Below, one piece after another: positions 47,601 through 55,668 of a DNA stretch of 64,000 nt. The notes beneath the pieces are model-generated. The model saw nothing but the letters and a program-made list of their open reading frames with translations. It was not told where the DNA came from and did not search any database. This DNA is from JAPPHA01 sp965242975. GTDB lineage: Bacteria; Pseudomonadota; Alphaproteobacteria; Rhodobacterales; Rhodobacteraceae. Each line of letters opens with the position of its first letter. Within the stretch, counting starts at the first letter, position 1. Location of the stretch: NCBI GenBank assembly GCA_965242975.1, contig CBDETS010000002.1, positions 558,001-622,000 of the forward strand. Reading direction: 5' to 3'. Both the position numbers and the translations under genes were made by a program.

Positions 47601-50600
47601 AATCAGCCGATGGTGCGTCGTTCTTCACGACGCGGGGCAATGAGAATGCGGCCTACCTGCTGGCCCATCCCGAACATATCCTGACCCTGATCGGCGCGGA
47701 GCGCACGGTGTTTACGCTGGACGAGTTGAAGGAGGCTTTCGAAAAACGCCTGCCGCAGGAGGATGGCGCGGTGATGCTGGAGAAGGTTTCTTCTGCCGAA
47801 CCGAATGTCGGCCTCAACACGCTGGTGGCACTGGAGGCCTGGGGACCGCGGGGCGCGCAGCTCTTCACCACGCGGGCGCAGATCACCACGGAGCAGAACC
47901 TCGTGGCGCAGGCGAAGAGGATGGCGGCGCGCGAAGTCGCGTGGGAGGAGCCGGCCAATCCGGTGTCCCTGTCCGGCCGGATCACCGGCGGTCAGCGCCG
48001 GGCCGGGGAGGCGATGCTGGACGCGCATGGGATGGTGCTGGTGCGGGGCGTGGCCGGATCGGGCAAGACCACGGTTCTGCGGGAGGCGGCGGCGATCTGG
48101 AAGGCGCGCGGCTTCGAGGTCTGCGGCGGCGCGTTGAGCGGCGATGCGACGCGGAAGCTGGGCGACGGGGTGAAGGAGATGAGCGTGGCCAGTCTCGCGG
48201 CCTGGGAAGCCCAATGGGCGAAGGGCTGGCGGCCGGGGGGCGAAGGCTTCGTGTTCGTGATGGACGAGGCGGGCATGGTCGGCTCCGATGTCTGGGCGCG
48301 GGTGCAGGACCGGGTGGCGCGGCTGGGCGGCAAGCTGATCGCGGTGGGCGATCCGGCGCAGTTGCAGCCGGTCTCGGCGTCCAATGCCTGGATGGCGGTG
48401 GAAGCGGAACTGGGCTGCCTCGTGATCGACCGGGCGCGGCGGCAGGTGAGCCGGGCCGAGCGGGGCTGGACCGAGGGCTTCGCGGCTGGCGGTACTGCGG
48501 CCTCGGACGCGATCCGGGGCTATGAACGCGCGGGATGCGTTCATTTCCGGGAGACGATCACCGACGCGATCACGCAACTGGCCGGAGCCTGTTACGACAT
48601 GGGCACACCCGACGAGACCCGGATCGCGCTGGCCTATACCCGTGCCGACGTGGTCCGGCTCAACGCGGCGATCCGCGAACAGGCGCTGGCGCGGGGTGTG
48701 GTTGATGCCGCGACGGTGCGCAGCTATGGCACGGTCGAAGAGGAAGACGGTTCCCGCGCGCTGCTCTTCGGCGTGGGCGACCGGGTGGTGTTCCAGCAGC
48801 CCAACCAGGCCCTGGGCATTCCCCGCAACGCGGGCGGTACAGTGATCCGGACGGATGCGGGCAGGCTCGCCCTGCGGCTCGATGAAGCGCAGGGGCGCGA
48901 GGTGGGGCTGGACCGGGACGAGGCGGCGGCGCTGGATTACGGCTATGCCATCACGATCCACCGCAGCCAGGGGCTGACCGTCGATCATGCCTTCACGCTG
49001 GCCCATGGCTACATGGACCGGCATCTTCTCTACGTGGCGATGTCGCGGCATGTGCAGAGCACGCAGATCTTCGTGCCGCGCGAGCGGATCGCGGGCATCG
49101 ACGATCTCGCGGTACAGGCGCAGCGCAGCCAGTACCGGTCGCTGGGCCAGCTCGAGGTGGGGGAGCCCTTGCCGGCGCGGTACGGGGCGGGGCTGTCCGG
49201 CATTGAGGCGGTCGCGCGGCGGGGGGATGTTGCCGGAGGCGGGGAAAAGCCCCCGTCCGAGGCGGGTATTCCGTTTGAGGCGGACGCGCATCTCGCGGGG
49301 ATACTGGGGCGGGTGACCGGGTTGCTGGCCTCGGAATACACGGCGGGCGATCCGGTCGTCGGGGACGATCCGCGCGGCTACGCAGTCGCGCCGCACAAGG
49401 TGGTTGATGATCTGATCGTGCGGCGGGCAACTTTCGAGGCGGAGGATATCGCGCGGGAGTTGATGAAGGTGGCGCGCGCGCCGGATACGATCTCGCGGCT
49501 GTTCCGCGAGGCGATGGATCATCCCGATCTGATCAGCCTGGCGGACGGGAGCGCGGATGGACAAGAGCGGGTCTATACGACGAAGACGCATCTGGACCTG
49601 GAACTGGAGGTGATGGACCGGGCGGTGAAGCTGGCTTTCCAGGGCCATGGCGGCGGGCCGCAACCCGGCCCCCGGCTCATCGACGGGCTTGTGAAGGAGC
49701 GGGGGCTGACGGAGGATCAGGCCGCCGCGCTCCGTCTCACGGCCAGCGGGCGGCGGCTTTCGATCATCCGGGGCGGGTCCGGCAGCGGCAAGACCTACCT
49801 GGCCGCGGCACTTGCCGATCTCCATACACGGCAGGGCTGCGCGGTAATCGGTGTCTCGCCAACAGGTCGTGGCGTGGACAACCTGCGCACGGAAGGCGCG
49901 GTGCGGGCGCTCACCCTCAACGGGCTGGAAAGGCTGGTGCGGGAGCAAAAGATCACGCTCGATGCGAAGACCGTGATCCTGCTGGACGAGGCCGGACAGA
50001 TCGGCGCGCAAACCGCAAACGGGTTCCTCGAGATGATCGAAGGGACCGGCGCGCAACTGATTGCCTTTCTCGACACCGATCAGCCGGGACCGCTGGAGGC
50101 GGCTCCGGTGTTCCGGACGCTGGAAGCGCGGATCGGTTCGGTGGAACTCGGTCTCGGTCGAAGGCAGAAAGACCCGGACCTGCGCGCGGCGGTCCGGGGG
50201 CTGGGTGATCACACACAAGCCGATGGCGCAATCGCTCAGTTGGACGCGCAGGGTGTGCTGAAACCGGGGTCGGGCCGGGCGCGGTCCATCGGCAAGCTGG
50301 CGGAGGCCTATGTGCGGGACCGGGCCGAAGACAAGATCGTGCTGGCTCATACCCGCCGCGACGTCGCCGATATCAACACCGCGATCCGGAAACGGCTGGA
50401 TACGTGGTTCCCGGAAAGACTGGCGGATGCGCCCGCGACTGCCGAGGAGGGGTCGGTCGATGCGCTGCGGACGGGCGACCGGATCGTGCTCACCGAGCGC
50501 TACTCACCGAAAGATGGCTTCAAACCGAATGCCGGCCTCAAACCCGCGTGGCTGCGGCCTGGAACCGAAGCCGTCGTGGACCGGCGCGCGCGGGACCACG

Positions 50601-53224
50601 TGGTGCTGCGCATCGGTTCGGGTGAGGAGGCCGGCTATCTGAAGCTGAAGACCGGCGGTGAAGAGCAGGGGGTCAGCTACCGCTTCGCCTTTGCCGGCAC
50701 GATCGCGGGGGCGAAGGGCAGGGGTGTCGATTCCGTTCACATGCTGGCCAGCCCGGGCCTGACGCGGCGGTTGCTGCATACGGGGGCCTCGCTCTGCCAG
50801 TCGGCGCTGAACATCGTTGTGCCGGTCTCGAAGGACCAGGTGATCCCGGCCGTTACCGCCATCGCACGGCGCGAGGACACGCCCCGCTCGGCGCTGGATT
50901 ACGGCTTCGAGGCCTCCGCCCATGCCCGCGAGGTCATCCGCGCCAACAGGACCGGGGACAAGCCCGCGCCGACGGCGCTCATGGATGGGCTGGACCGCAC
51001 GCTCGGCTGGATGGCCGACAGCCTGGATGGCGGTGTGCGGGGCGTGCGCGAACAGGCCCCCGCGACGCGGCGGCTGGACAGGTTGCGCCAGGGGGTTGTG
51101 GCCGAACTCATGGCGGCGGGCAAGAGCGAGGCCCGTCAGTCCTTCACGCTGGAAGATCGGCACATGCTGGAGACCCGGATCGACAGTCTTGTTCTCCCGC
51201 GCGGCGGCTGGAAGCGGTTCCTGGGGCAGGGTTGGGGCCAGGGCTGGGCGGTGCGGTCCTTCGAGGCGGAGATGGAGAGCCGCTATATTCCGGGTGTGGC
51301 GCGGGATGACCAGATGGTCGATCGGGTGTTGAAACGCGGCGTCGCCATGGCCGAGGCCACCGGCGAGGACGGCATGCGCGACTGGTTCTCCCGCGCGCAG
51401 GGGAACGTGGCGGCGGAGATCGCGGCACAGAAGGCGGCGTATGCCAGGAGCCGGGCGGAGGCCGGGCATGCACCAGCGCAGGCCGCGCCAGTGCCGCAAT
51501 CGCAACCGTCCTCATCCGCGCCGAAAGAATCCGCCGTGCCCGTTCCGGCGCAAAGCCGGGATTACCGGGGCATGGCGCTGCAGTTGGCGCAGGCGATCAG
51601 CGCGCGCATTCCGAGGGGAGACCCGGTGCATGACCTGGACCAGGTTACCCTGCTGGAAGAGATGCTGCGCCGGGCCGAGCCGGTTGTTCATCCCGGTGGG
51701 ATTGCTCCGTCCAAAGACGACGAAGTAATGAAGCGCGTCCCCTACATCACCCCTACATCGCCGGAGATGGGCCGCATGGGTCCGGCGGCAGGCCGCGCGC
51801 TGGCGCGGGGGCCGGTGATGGAGCGCGCCCATCTGCTGGCCGACCGCGCGGCGGTGATCAAACATCTCGAAACCCCCACTGAGCCGATGGAGCCAGCCCA
51901 GGACTTCGTGCCGCGTCTGAAGGTGTTCACCCATAACGAGGTCTTCGCCCTGCATGAGCCGGACGCCCCGTGGCCGGACAGCCTGCCCGCACGGCTGGAA
52001 CTGGAACGGGCGGTGATCAGCAAACGGCTCAGGAAATATGGGGATCAATTACAGGAGGAAAGGAAAATGGAGACTGAAGCCGAAACCGAAAAGCTGCGTG
52101 ACGCGGTGCTGAAGAAGCTGACTCTCGGGCGGATCGACACGCAGAGTCTCGACAGGATTGTGGATGCGTTCGACCAGAAGGAAATCGCGGCCTTGCGCAA
52201 TCCCGATCTTGAATTGCCGGGGAGCTTGCCGGAGATGGATCGATCCGTGCGGAAAATGGTCGCTGAAACGCTGGATCATGCCTTGAAGAGCAAATCGGAA
52301 GGCACCGGCGCATCAGGGGCGGATCAGCAGGCACCGTTGCCGAGGATCGAGATGCCGCCAGAACCGGACCTCGGGCCGGACGAGGCGCGGGTGCGCGATC
52401 TGGCCATGTCGCTTGGTTCGGCGGTGTCGCAGCATTTTGCCCAGTCCCGTCTGGTTCATGAGGCCGATCTCGAAGACCGTATTCGGGATTTGCTTGGGAC
52501 CGAGCATGGCGATCAGTTGCTGGACAAGGACGCTGAGGCTATCGCAAGGCAGTTTGCCGAAATCCGCCTCATGAACGATGTGTACCGTGCCTGCGTTGCC
52601 GAACTGGCTCCGGACATGCCCCACATGTCGGCGGCGGATATGTCCAATCTTGCGGATCAGGCTGTTTACAGTGGGGTCGCGGACGCCCGTTTTCTTATGG
52701 GGCCAAGGGCGGATGGTTTCGAGGCGCGCGCAGAGGAACTGATAGATGAGAAACTGTCTTCCGACCCGCCGGTGCCGACCGAGTATGACCGGACGGTCGC
52801 CGAGATACTCAGCCGCGAGAACAGCGATCCCGAACTTGCCGAAATCCTCGGGCAGGCGCTTGAATACGGTGTGCCGGGCGATGCCGCGAGCCTGCGGGCC
52901 AAACGCATGGATCAGATCAATGACCTGGCTGTCGGCAAGCTGGGTCAAAACCCGCAGTTGCATGTCAAGGACCTGTTCTCGGCGTTTACACATGATGAGG
53001 TCGAGCTTTTGCTGAAGGGAGAAGGCAAGCTGCCTGACACCCTGCCCGAGATGGATGCGCTCGTCCGCGAGCGGGTCTCGCGCTCCATGCTGTTGCTGTT
53101 CTCGCGCATCAAGGGGCCGCAGGAGGCCCCTGCGCTGAAACAGGCGAGACAGTTCTTCAGGGACCGCGCCCGCGATTTGGGGCTCAATATCGACAAGGGA
53201 CCGTCGCGCGGACCGGAATTGTGA
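41609..53224 (+). CDS. traA: Giant MobA/MobL (TraA-type) relaxase with four SF1 helicase modules and a TOPRIM primase
   Basis: Predicted DNA-transfer relaxase of 3,871 aa (TraA proteins are usually 1,000-1,600). Start ATG 41609 (MAVYYLN, the family N-terminus); the frame runs to 41417 but those codons are not family-like. Residues 1-260: MobA/MobL nickase with the HUH metal motif (H171-I-H173). Helicase modules have Walker A at about 395 (GHAGTGKT), 1524 (GGAGSGKT), 2147 (GVAGSGKT) and 2722 (GGSGSGKT) and Walker B DEAG at 466, 1595, 2219 and 2793. Modules 1 and 3 are full RecD/TraI type with C-terminal HQLQG or HRSQG motifs; 2 and 4 are shorter. Between the two halves of module 1 (about 660-1060) lies a primase-like domain with TOPRIM motifs IAEGPESA and APDRDAP. 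About 800 residues of unknown C-terminal sequence follow. The stop overlaps the traF start. Confidence 0.88.
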   Translation: MAVYYLNWSVVSRSKGQSAVAAAAYRHGRKMKAEIGGNTYDYTEKTDITHAEITLPEGAPEWLVEAYGAPALGRLLDGKEATEANRREAVGRISEKLWNDVELFEDAHNIHALRARLAGKAIFALPVELTRDQQIELARSFVKNSLAARGAVVDWVRHDPDPNDAGEANPHIHATVTLRHVGERGWELKNRVWDQYSLTRSLRAEWAREANIALEQAGRPERIDHRKLIDQGIELDPTSYDRTLADALEERGEEFRRKVKAEEALEANRAYLKADPEHILAVVSAERTLFTAQDVTDAFRRQGFEKAAAAVLTGQAMQSFEVIGLTDTMGGVEHLFTTRAQLHVESNLMAEALGMVAAVSVSDVLPKDVVEGLDDGQRVALKEMVSDKRLGLVSGHAGTGKTHVIGLAAQVWKARGYEVLGGAISGRATQNLGGIEGLRAMSLAAWEARWARGDQPEAGKFVFVMDEAGMVGTATWARVQHQVERMGGILRPVGDPEQLQPVLDTGVFGQLMARVGGAVIADVRRMRDAGDREATKLFARGFEGAEAALAHYRDTGAIHEEPTVKSALDALVNAYYAEPGQGVSPANAPGQSQSAFSASVDPIETGAGVIVLPEAAIRSLAALAEKEGEQAGAAARDGQAGRASQQKSGSSRGAQAQRYRGPSTAAVREALLERAEDLFQTVFGEPVHPNAKEWQAREKAAQVMRMQGPKRGLWHDYSAGEGGDLLDLIAREFCGLSEAKSDFPRVMKEAARYVGIATDQPVDETLLKARATERERKAAEAEKQEAARRAALVKTLAGTTVPVEGTPAVAYLAGRGIAALPESEIGWLPPVPEAPVRSPEFGALVVWARDAEGVITGGQRILLNPDGTKAARDVRKPSFGAVGGSHARFAARKDGMSLPLRGGAENGKQLQSTSPANAAQPSALPGLRPSDALTAPQEPPSVHDPATDPLVIAEGPESALSIWQATGYETWAVFGASNWKTVPLPLDRPVILAPDRDAPDSPAGRAFRKAVGHHLAAIEAAQQGGRLSIAVAPEPEGSKHDLNDTLQRAGSEAVRDAIAGARPVVIEGTPSAMAWEKDLAGLPSQGASSGSELPVSSAPLQAEPSRVAICYSRQDVDKANDALRTRAIGTGRVEQGAELHYGEIVRLDRRGLVPKRYTAPMLLAPGDRVIFTRPYREMDISKSSFATVTATRPGQIELDLDDGRAVEIDMTAFDHFDYGYAATAHQLQGVTVDHAFALAHPRMNRPVTYVMMSRHRDSVQMFVPQSRFEDESFEEVACRDDYLTLGWESEQGHPVAGQRFVDSAHGSRPDRLELSEGNARPLSGPNVGFKPNVGFNVSYLRDPHLLGVMRRVAGLLSSDWAKGDPVLGEDDKGYAADPQRVVDDLVARHSVIEANQVASELARAAPHPDTFVRLFREAMTHPDLMALNHDETGPRLYSTGARVELELGALDLGVTLAVAHHDKGLSLDAAYVTEALNRAGLDDTARDAAMHGAQAGQLSFLTSDKDDPIGVPGGEVSQVRLITGGAGSGKTAVLAALADAHERAGLTVHRIAPTRNAGRAFEARTGTSVRSFRSFLHGLETGSVTLDANTVILLDEAGLLEVEETRDLLDVAEMSGARLIAAWDPAQVGRGRLFEDLEARIGSVHLAGTHRQKTRQARETMEQVGTGTARQEAEGLVDAGVVKAVEGRQAALEKLVDGYLADRSPDRIVVAGSRAEAAEVNHAIRAKLYPQSAGAAGANAPPSEDGHVPAGDLHEGDRIVLSAWYAPARLPAGTRGVVVRADTDEVRIRLEPGMGSGGSSEQPSGGDPHVVVRRDDAEFRCGAGFAQTVFEAKGQGHSSVHVLAHRGLTRAALVTAMGLHEKKLRIVVPASEENRVEALSGILSRSRKRGRVATHVLDPALAVEAVADQTARLRHFARGAGSPWVRAELSTAQTALSEADLIADPARILPVLAAKRVRFTIADLRREIAARVSSDTADTDGLVSAAMGSPEIVWLKEKSADGASFFTTRGNENAAYLLAHPEHILTLIGAERTVFTLDELKEAFEKRLPQEDGAVMLEKVSSAEPNVGLNTLVALEAWGPRGAQLFTTRAQITTEQNLVAQAKRMAAREVAWEEPANPVSLSGRITGGQRRAGEAMLDAHGMVLVRGVAGSGKTTVLREAAAIWKARGFEVCGGALSGDATRKLGDGVKEMSVASLAAWEAQWAKGWRPGGEGFVFVMDEAGMVGSDVWARVQDRVARLGGKLIAVGDPAQLQPVSASNAWMAVEAELGCLVIDRARRQVSRAERGWTEGFAAGGTAASDAIRGYERAGCVHFRETITDAITQLAGACYDMGTPDETRIALAYTRADVVRLNAAIREQALARGVVDAATVRSYGTVEEEDGSRALLFGVGDRVVFQQPNQALGIPRNAGGTVIRTDAGRLALRLDEAQGREVGLDRDEAAALDYGYAITIHRSQGLTVDHAFTLAHGYMDRHLLYVAMSRHVQSTQIFVPRERIAGIDDLAVQAQRSQYRSLGQLEVGEPLPARYGAGLSGIEAVARRGDVAGGGEKPPSEAGIPFEADAHLAGILGRVTGLLASEYTAGDPVVGDDPRGYAVAPHKVVDDLIVRRATFEAEDIARELMKVARAPDTISRLFREAMDHPDLISLADGSADGQERVYTTKTHLDLELEVMDRAVKLAFQGHGGGPQPGPRLIDGLVKERGLTEDQAAALRLTASGRRLSIIRGGSGSGKTYLAAALADLHTRQGCAVIGVSPTGRGVDNLRTEGAVRALTLNGLERLVREQKITLDAKTVILLDEAGQIGAQTANGFLEMIEGTGAQLIAFLDTDQPGPLEAAPVFRTLEARIGSVELGLGRRQKDPDLRAAVRGLGDHTQADGAIAQLDAQGVLKPGSGRARSIGKLAEAYVRDRAEDKIVLAHTRRDVADINTAIRKRLDTWFPERLADAPATAEEGSVDALRTGDRIVLTERYSPKDGFKPNAGLKPAWLRPGTEAVVDRRARDHVVLRIGSGEEAGYLKLKTGGEEQGVSYRFAFAGTIAGAKGRGVDSVHMLASPGLTRRLLHTGASLCQSALNIVVPVSKDQVIPAVTAIARREDTPRSALDYGFEASAHAREVIRANRTGDKPAPTALMDGLDRTLGWMADSLDGGVRGVREQAPATRRLDRLRQGVVAELMAAGKSEARQSFTLEDRHMLETRIDSLVLPRGGWKRFLGQGWGQGWAVRSFEAEMESRYIPGVARDDQMVDRVLKRGVAMAEATGEDGMRDWFSRAQGNVAAEIAAQKAAYARSRAEAGHAPAQAAPVPQSQPSSSAPKESAVPVPAQSRDYRGMALQLAQAISARIPRGDPVHDLDQVTLLEEMLRRAEPVVHPGGIAPSKDDEVMKRVPYITPTSPEMGRMGPAAGRALARGPVMERAHLLADRAAVIKHLETPTEPMEPAQDFVPRLKVFTHNEVFALHEPDAPWPDSLPARLELERAVISKRLRKYGDQLQEERKMETEAETEKLRDAVLKKLTLGRIDTQSLDRIVDAFDQKEIAALRNPDLELPGSLPEMDRSVRKMVAETLDHALKSKSEGTGASGADQQAPLPRIEMPPEPDLGPDEARVRDLAMSLGSAVSQHFAQSRLVHEADLEDRIRDLLGTEHGDQLLDKDAEAIARQFAEIRLMNDVYRACVAELAPDMPHMSAADMSNLADQAVYSGVADARFLMGPRADGFEARAEELIDEKLSSDPPVPTEYDRTVAEILSRENSDPELAEILGQALEYGVPGDAASLRAKRMDQINDLAVGKLGQNPQLHVKDLFSAFTHDEVELLLKGEGKLPDTLPEMDALVRERVSRSMLLLFSRIKGPQEAPALKQARQFFRDRARDLGLNIDKGPSRGPEL
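45581..45616 (+). repeat. 18-bp tandem repeat (PNVGFK element) in the relaxase gene
   Basis: Two copies of an 18-base unit starting ccgaatgtcgg (itself a small palindrome, CCGA-atg-TCGG), coding PNVGFKPNVGFN. Single related copies occur in the same gene at 47801-47817 (PNVGLN) and 50524-50541 (PNAGLK). All lie in linkers between domains. Confidence 0.75.
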
Positions 53225-53631
53225 CCAGAATTTTGAGACGGGATCGGCTTGTTGGTGTCGGCGTTTTTCTTGCGGTGGTTCTGGGGTTCGCCGGTGTCGC
53301 GTGGGGGCTGCATCGGATCGGTTACCGTATCAACATCACCGCCTCGCACCCCTACGGACTCTACCGCATCGTGGACCGCGAACCCGCCGTGGGTCTCTAC
53401 GCGATCTTCTGCGCGCCGCTGCCCGTGGCCGGGTTGCCGCCGCTGGATGCGATCCGTCCGCCCTGTACGCGGGATACGGACGGCACTCCGATCCTAAAGC
53501 GCATCGTGCGGGTCGAAAACGGGCGCTACTATGTGCGTGGCGATCATCCGCGCTCGCTTGACTCGCGGGTGTTCGGGCCGTTGAGGCGGGGGGATATCGA
53601 TGCCGTGGCGGTGGTGGTGTGGGCGTATTGA
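53221..53631 (+). CDS. traF: Conjugation signal peptidase TraF (S26 family)
   Basis: 136-aa membrane-bound serine protease of the plasmid TraF/S26C group, which matures pilin or other transfer proteins. There is an N-terminal membrane helix (LVGVGVFLAVVLGFAGVAW). The catalytic serine lies in ITASHPYGLY (S42) and the catalytic lysine in PILKRI (K93), followed by the conserved GDHPRSLDSRVFG box. The start is GTG 53221, overlapping the relaxase TGA (GTGA), so the two are translationally coupled. No other mating-pair genes are present in this window. Confidence 0.88.
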   Translation: MTRILRRDRLVGVGVFLAVVLGFAGVAWGLHRIGYRINITASHPYGLYRIVDREPAVGLYAIFCAPLPVAGLPPLDAIRPPCTRDTDGTPILKRIVRVENGRYYVRGDHPRSLDSRVFGPLRRGDIDAVAVVVWAY

Positions 53632-53817
53632 TCACGCGGCTCTCAGTCGCGGCAGCATGGCCAATACATCAATGCCAACACGTTCTTCTGGCGATCGGCT
53701 GTTCCGGCTGCGCATCTGGAGGGTAATGAGTAACATCCGGAATTGGACGACAACGCTGCGGTTGCTGACATATAGAAACCATGCGACGACTGCGTTCAGG
53801 AATAACTCTTCATCACG

Positions 53818-54060
53818 GTGCTGGCTTACCATGCCGTCCATCTAATCCGAACCAGATTGCGCGATGAAAATATCAACCTCCGCTGGGACGCGATACGCAA
53901 ACGCTTTGAATCATGGCGGCGCATAACGACAATCTTGCAAACCCCGGACGGTCAGCAACTCGTCGTGCGGCAGGACACACGCCCATCACCCGAGGTGGCG
54001 GCAATCGCCCCCTACTCAAACGTCCATGTCGGGGCTTATCGTCAACGCCTATCGGCACTC
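53818..54060 (+). pseudogene. Possible transposase C-terminal fragment
   Basis: Frame reading LAYHAVHLIRTRLRDENIN, then RWDAIRKRFESWRRITT, then PDGQQLVVRQDTRPSPEVAAIA. This looks like the last 80 or so residues of a DDE transposase of the IS4/IS1634 type. There is no start and nothing recognisable upstream, so it is a relic. It is not the same sequence as the intact IS1634 copy at 57767-59663. Family assignment is tentative. Confidence 0.4.
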
Positions 54061-54083
54061 ATCCTATCAAGCATAAGGCTTCA

Positions 54084-54111
54084 GCCCGCCATAGAATTGG
54101 CGGGCCTTTTA
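54084..54111 (+). terminator. Rho-independent terminator
   Basis: Stem GCCCGCC/GGCGGGC with loop atagaatt, followed by CTTTTA. It is on the + strand, downstream of traF and the transposase scar, and could end the transfer operon transcript. Confidence 0.7.
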
Positions 54112-54384
54112 CACATTCTCAAAAATTTTATTACATCTTTACAATGCATTAATACATCAGCTTGGCACCACAACTGCCAACTTGGACCAAACGCTCACCT
54201 CACATATCGCGTGACAATACGTTATTTCGCTGCGTACCAACATAGTTTGGCTCGATACCATTAGGCGTAAGGCGAACCGCGTTAGTCGACTACCGGTTCA
54301 TTGTGCTATCCAAATTGCACCTTCGACAAAGAATACTGGCTGTTCATTGGCAAAGTACTGTCAATCACGCCGAAGACCCAACCT

Positions 54385-54798
54385 TTAGATATCGCGCTGA
54401 TGCCCAAACAGCTCTGCCATCACGATGCCGAAAATACCGCCAAATGCCAGTTCCACGAAGAGATAGCGTTGGTTGAGTTGGCTCACGGTTATCTCCTCGT
54501 TCGCTGAGAACTGTAAGGGCACCGCGAAAAGCGCACCTACCATCGCAAGGACGATTGTAAGGATCACCACCGCAAGTAGCCAACCAATGGGGTCGTCCTT
54601 GGTGACGATCCCGCCATTGGCGAAAAACCACATCACAATGGACGAAACATAGGCGACGGTTAGCGGGAAAGAAATCTCCTCGATATTCACCGCCTCGCTT
54701 GGTGGAGCGAAGACGAATAGAAAATAGGCGGAGATACCCAAATGAGCGAATAGGATCAACAACCCAATGTACATAGAAAAACGTTGTCTGTTAAGCAT
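54385..54798 (-). CDS. Small four-helix membrane protein
   Basis: 137-aa protein from ATG 54798 (MLNRQRFSMY). Longer frames to 54888 overlap the preceding gene and are unlikely. Four hydrophobic segments are visible (IGLLILFAHLGISAYFLFVF; FPLTVAYVSSIVMWFF; WLLAVVILTIVLAMVGALFAV; LFVELAFGGIFGIVMAELFG), so it should be an inner-membrane protein. The ATG is one base after the stop of the 407-aa secreted-protein gene that IS630 has split, so the two form an operon. The IS insertion is likely to reduce its expression. Function unknown. Confidence 0.65.
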   Translation of the reverse strand: MLNRQRFSMYIGLLILFAHLGISAYFLFVFAPPSEAVNIEEISFPLTVAYVSSIVMWFFANGGIVTKDDPIGWLLAVVILTIVLAMVGALFAVPLQFSANEEITVSQLNQRYLFVELAFGGIFGIVMAELFGHQRDI

Positions 54799-54799
54799 C

Positions 54800-54993
54800 T
54801 TACTGCTCCAATCTTTCGAGATACTCATCATAGTATGCATAGACTTGCCGAAACGTGCCGCTACGGTTGCGGCGAAGGAAGAGTCCACGCTCTTCTAACT
54901 TCGCCACCGCAACAGAAAAGGCGGTGACGACCTGCTCGCCGAAGCTGTCCGTCTCGAATAGAAAAGCGAAGCCGTCGTCGAGTTGCCCGAGGC
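54800..54993 (-). pseudogene. C-terminal part of the secreted-protein gene split by IS630
   Basis: Encodes SLGQLDDGFAFLFETDSF onward to the stop at 54800, 64 codons plus stop. Removing IS630 (54996-56228) and one TA joins this exactly in frame to the part at 56229-57258: GPDSA plus SLGQLDD. The intact gene would encode 407 aa. The frame shown by the sequence now begins inside the IS, so this piece has no start of its own. Confidence 0.85.
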
Positions 54994-55005
54994 TAGTCCT
55001 CTGAT

Positions 55006-55668
55006 TCATTCGATTTGCGGGTATAGTTGTGTGAGTTTGTTTCTGGCATCCTGTGTTGTGAAGTGCCAGTTGGTTTTCGAGCGCGCGGTGTTGCGGGGAT
55101 TTGTCCAAGCCACGACCTCAGCTTCCAAGGTGGCTTGATCCGGGATGCGCCGATCCAGACATTGGCGGGCAAGTACACTGAGTTCGCATTCAGCGATGTT
55201 GAGCCACGATCCGTGTTTCGGAGTGTAGTGCCACTCAAACCGTTCTAAGATGCGCCGGGCCTCGGCGGGCGGGAAGGCCTTGTACAACGACGCTGTGTGG
55301 TGAGTGTTGAGGTTGTCCTGCACGAGAGCGATTTTTTCAGAATTTGGGAAGTGGATGTCGGCCAGATCGCGCAGGACATGGGCATAATCGATGGCAGTGC
55401 GCCGGGCGCGGACTGCAACATGGCGCCACCCCTCAAGTGGTGCGAACAACATAAACAAGCTGGCTACGCCTGCGCGTTCATATTCGTAGTCAAAGCGCGC
55501 CGCGCGGCCCGGACGGGCGGAGATGGCTGTACGGGTCTCGCGGGTCAGTTGCTTGAATGTCTCATCCAGGCAAACCAACGGGCGCGTCGGGTCATGCGGA
55601 CGGGTGTAGACCTCCAGCACATCTTCCATTGCGGCCACGAAAGCGGCATTAGCCTTGGGTGGGATCAC
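55006..55668 (-). CDS. IS630 transposase, second frame (DDE catalytic part)
   Basis: 220 codons from the first ATG-like codon, but normally made as the downstream part of a frameshift fusion. Catalytic acids are visible at VCLDETFK (first D), LVQDNLNTHH (second D) and WLNIAECELSVLAR (E). The conserved HYTPKHGSWLN box is intact, so the element may still be mobile. Confidence 0.88.
   Translation of the reverse strand: MIPPKANAAFVAAMEDVLEVYTRPHDPTRPLVCLDETFKQLTRETRTAISARPGRAARFDYEYERAGVASLFMLFAPLEGWRHVAVRARRTAIDYAHVLRDLADIHFPNSEKIALVQDNLNTHHTASLYKAFPPAEARRILERFEWHYTPKHGSWLNIAECELSVLARQCLDRRIPDQATLEAEVVAWTNPRNTARSKTNWHFTTQDARNKLTQLYPQIE

Larger units (their letters stand above)
53632..54384. other. 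Intergenic/IS-scar region with falling GC content
   Basis: About 750 bases after traF. It contains a possible transposase fragment (53818-54060) and a terminator (54084-54111), both listed separately. From about 54,060 the GC content drops sharply compared with the transfer region, marking a change of origin. No intact gene is seen. Confidence 0.5.
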
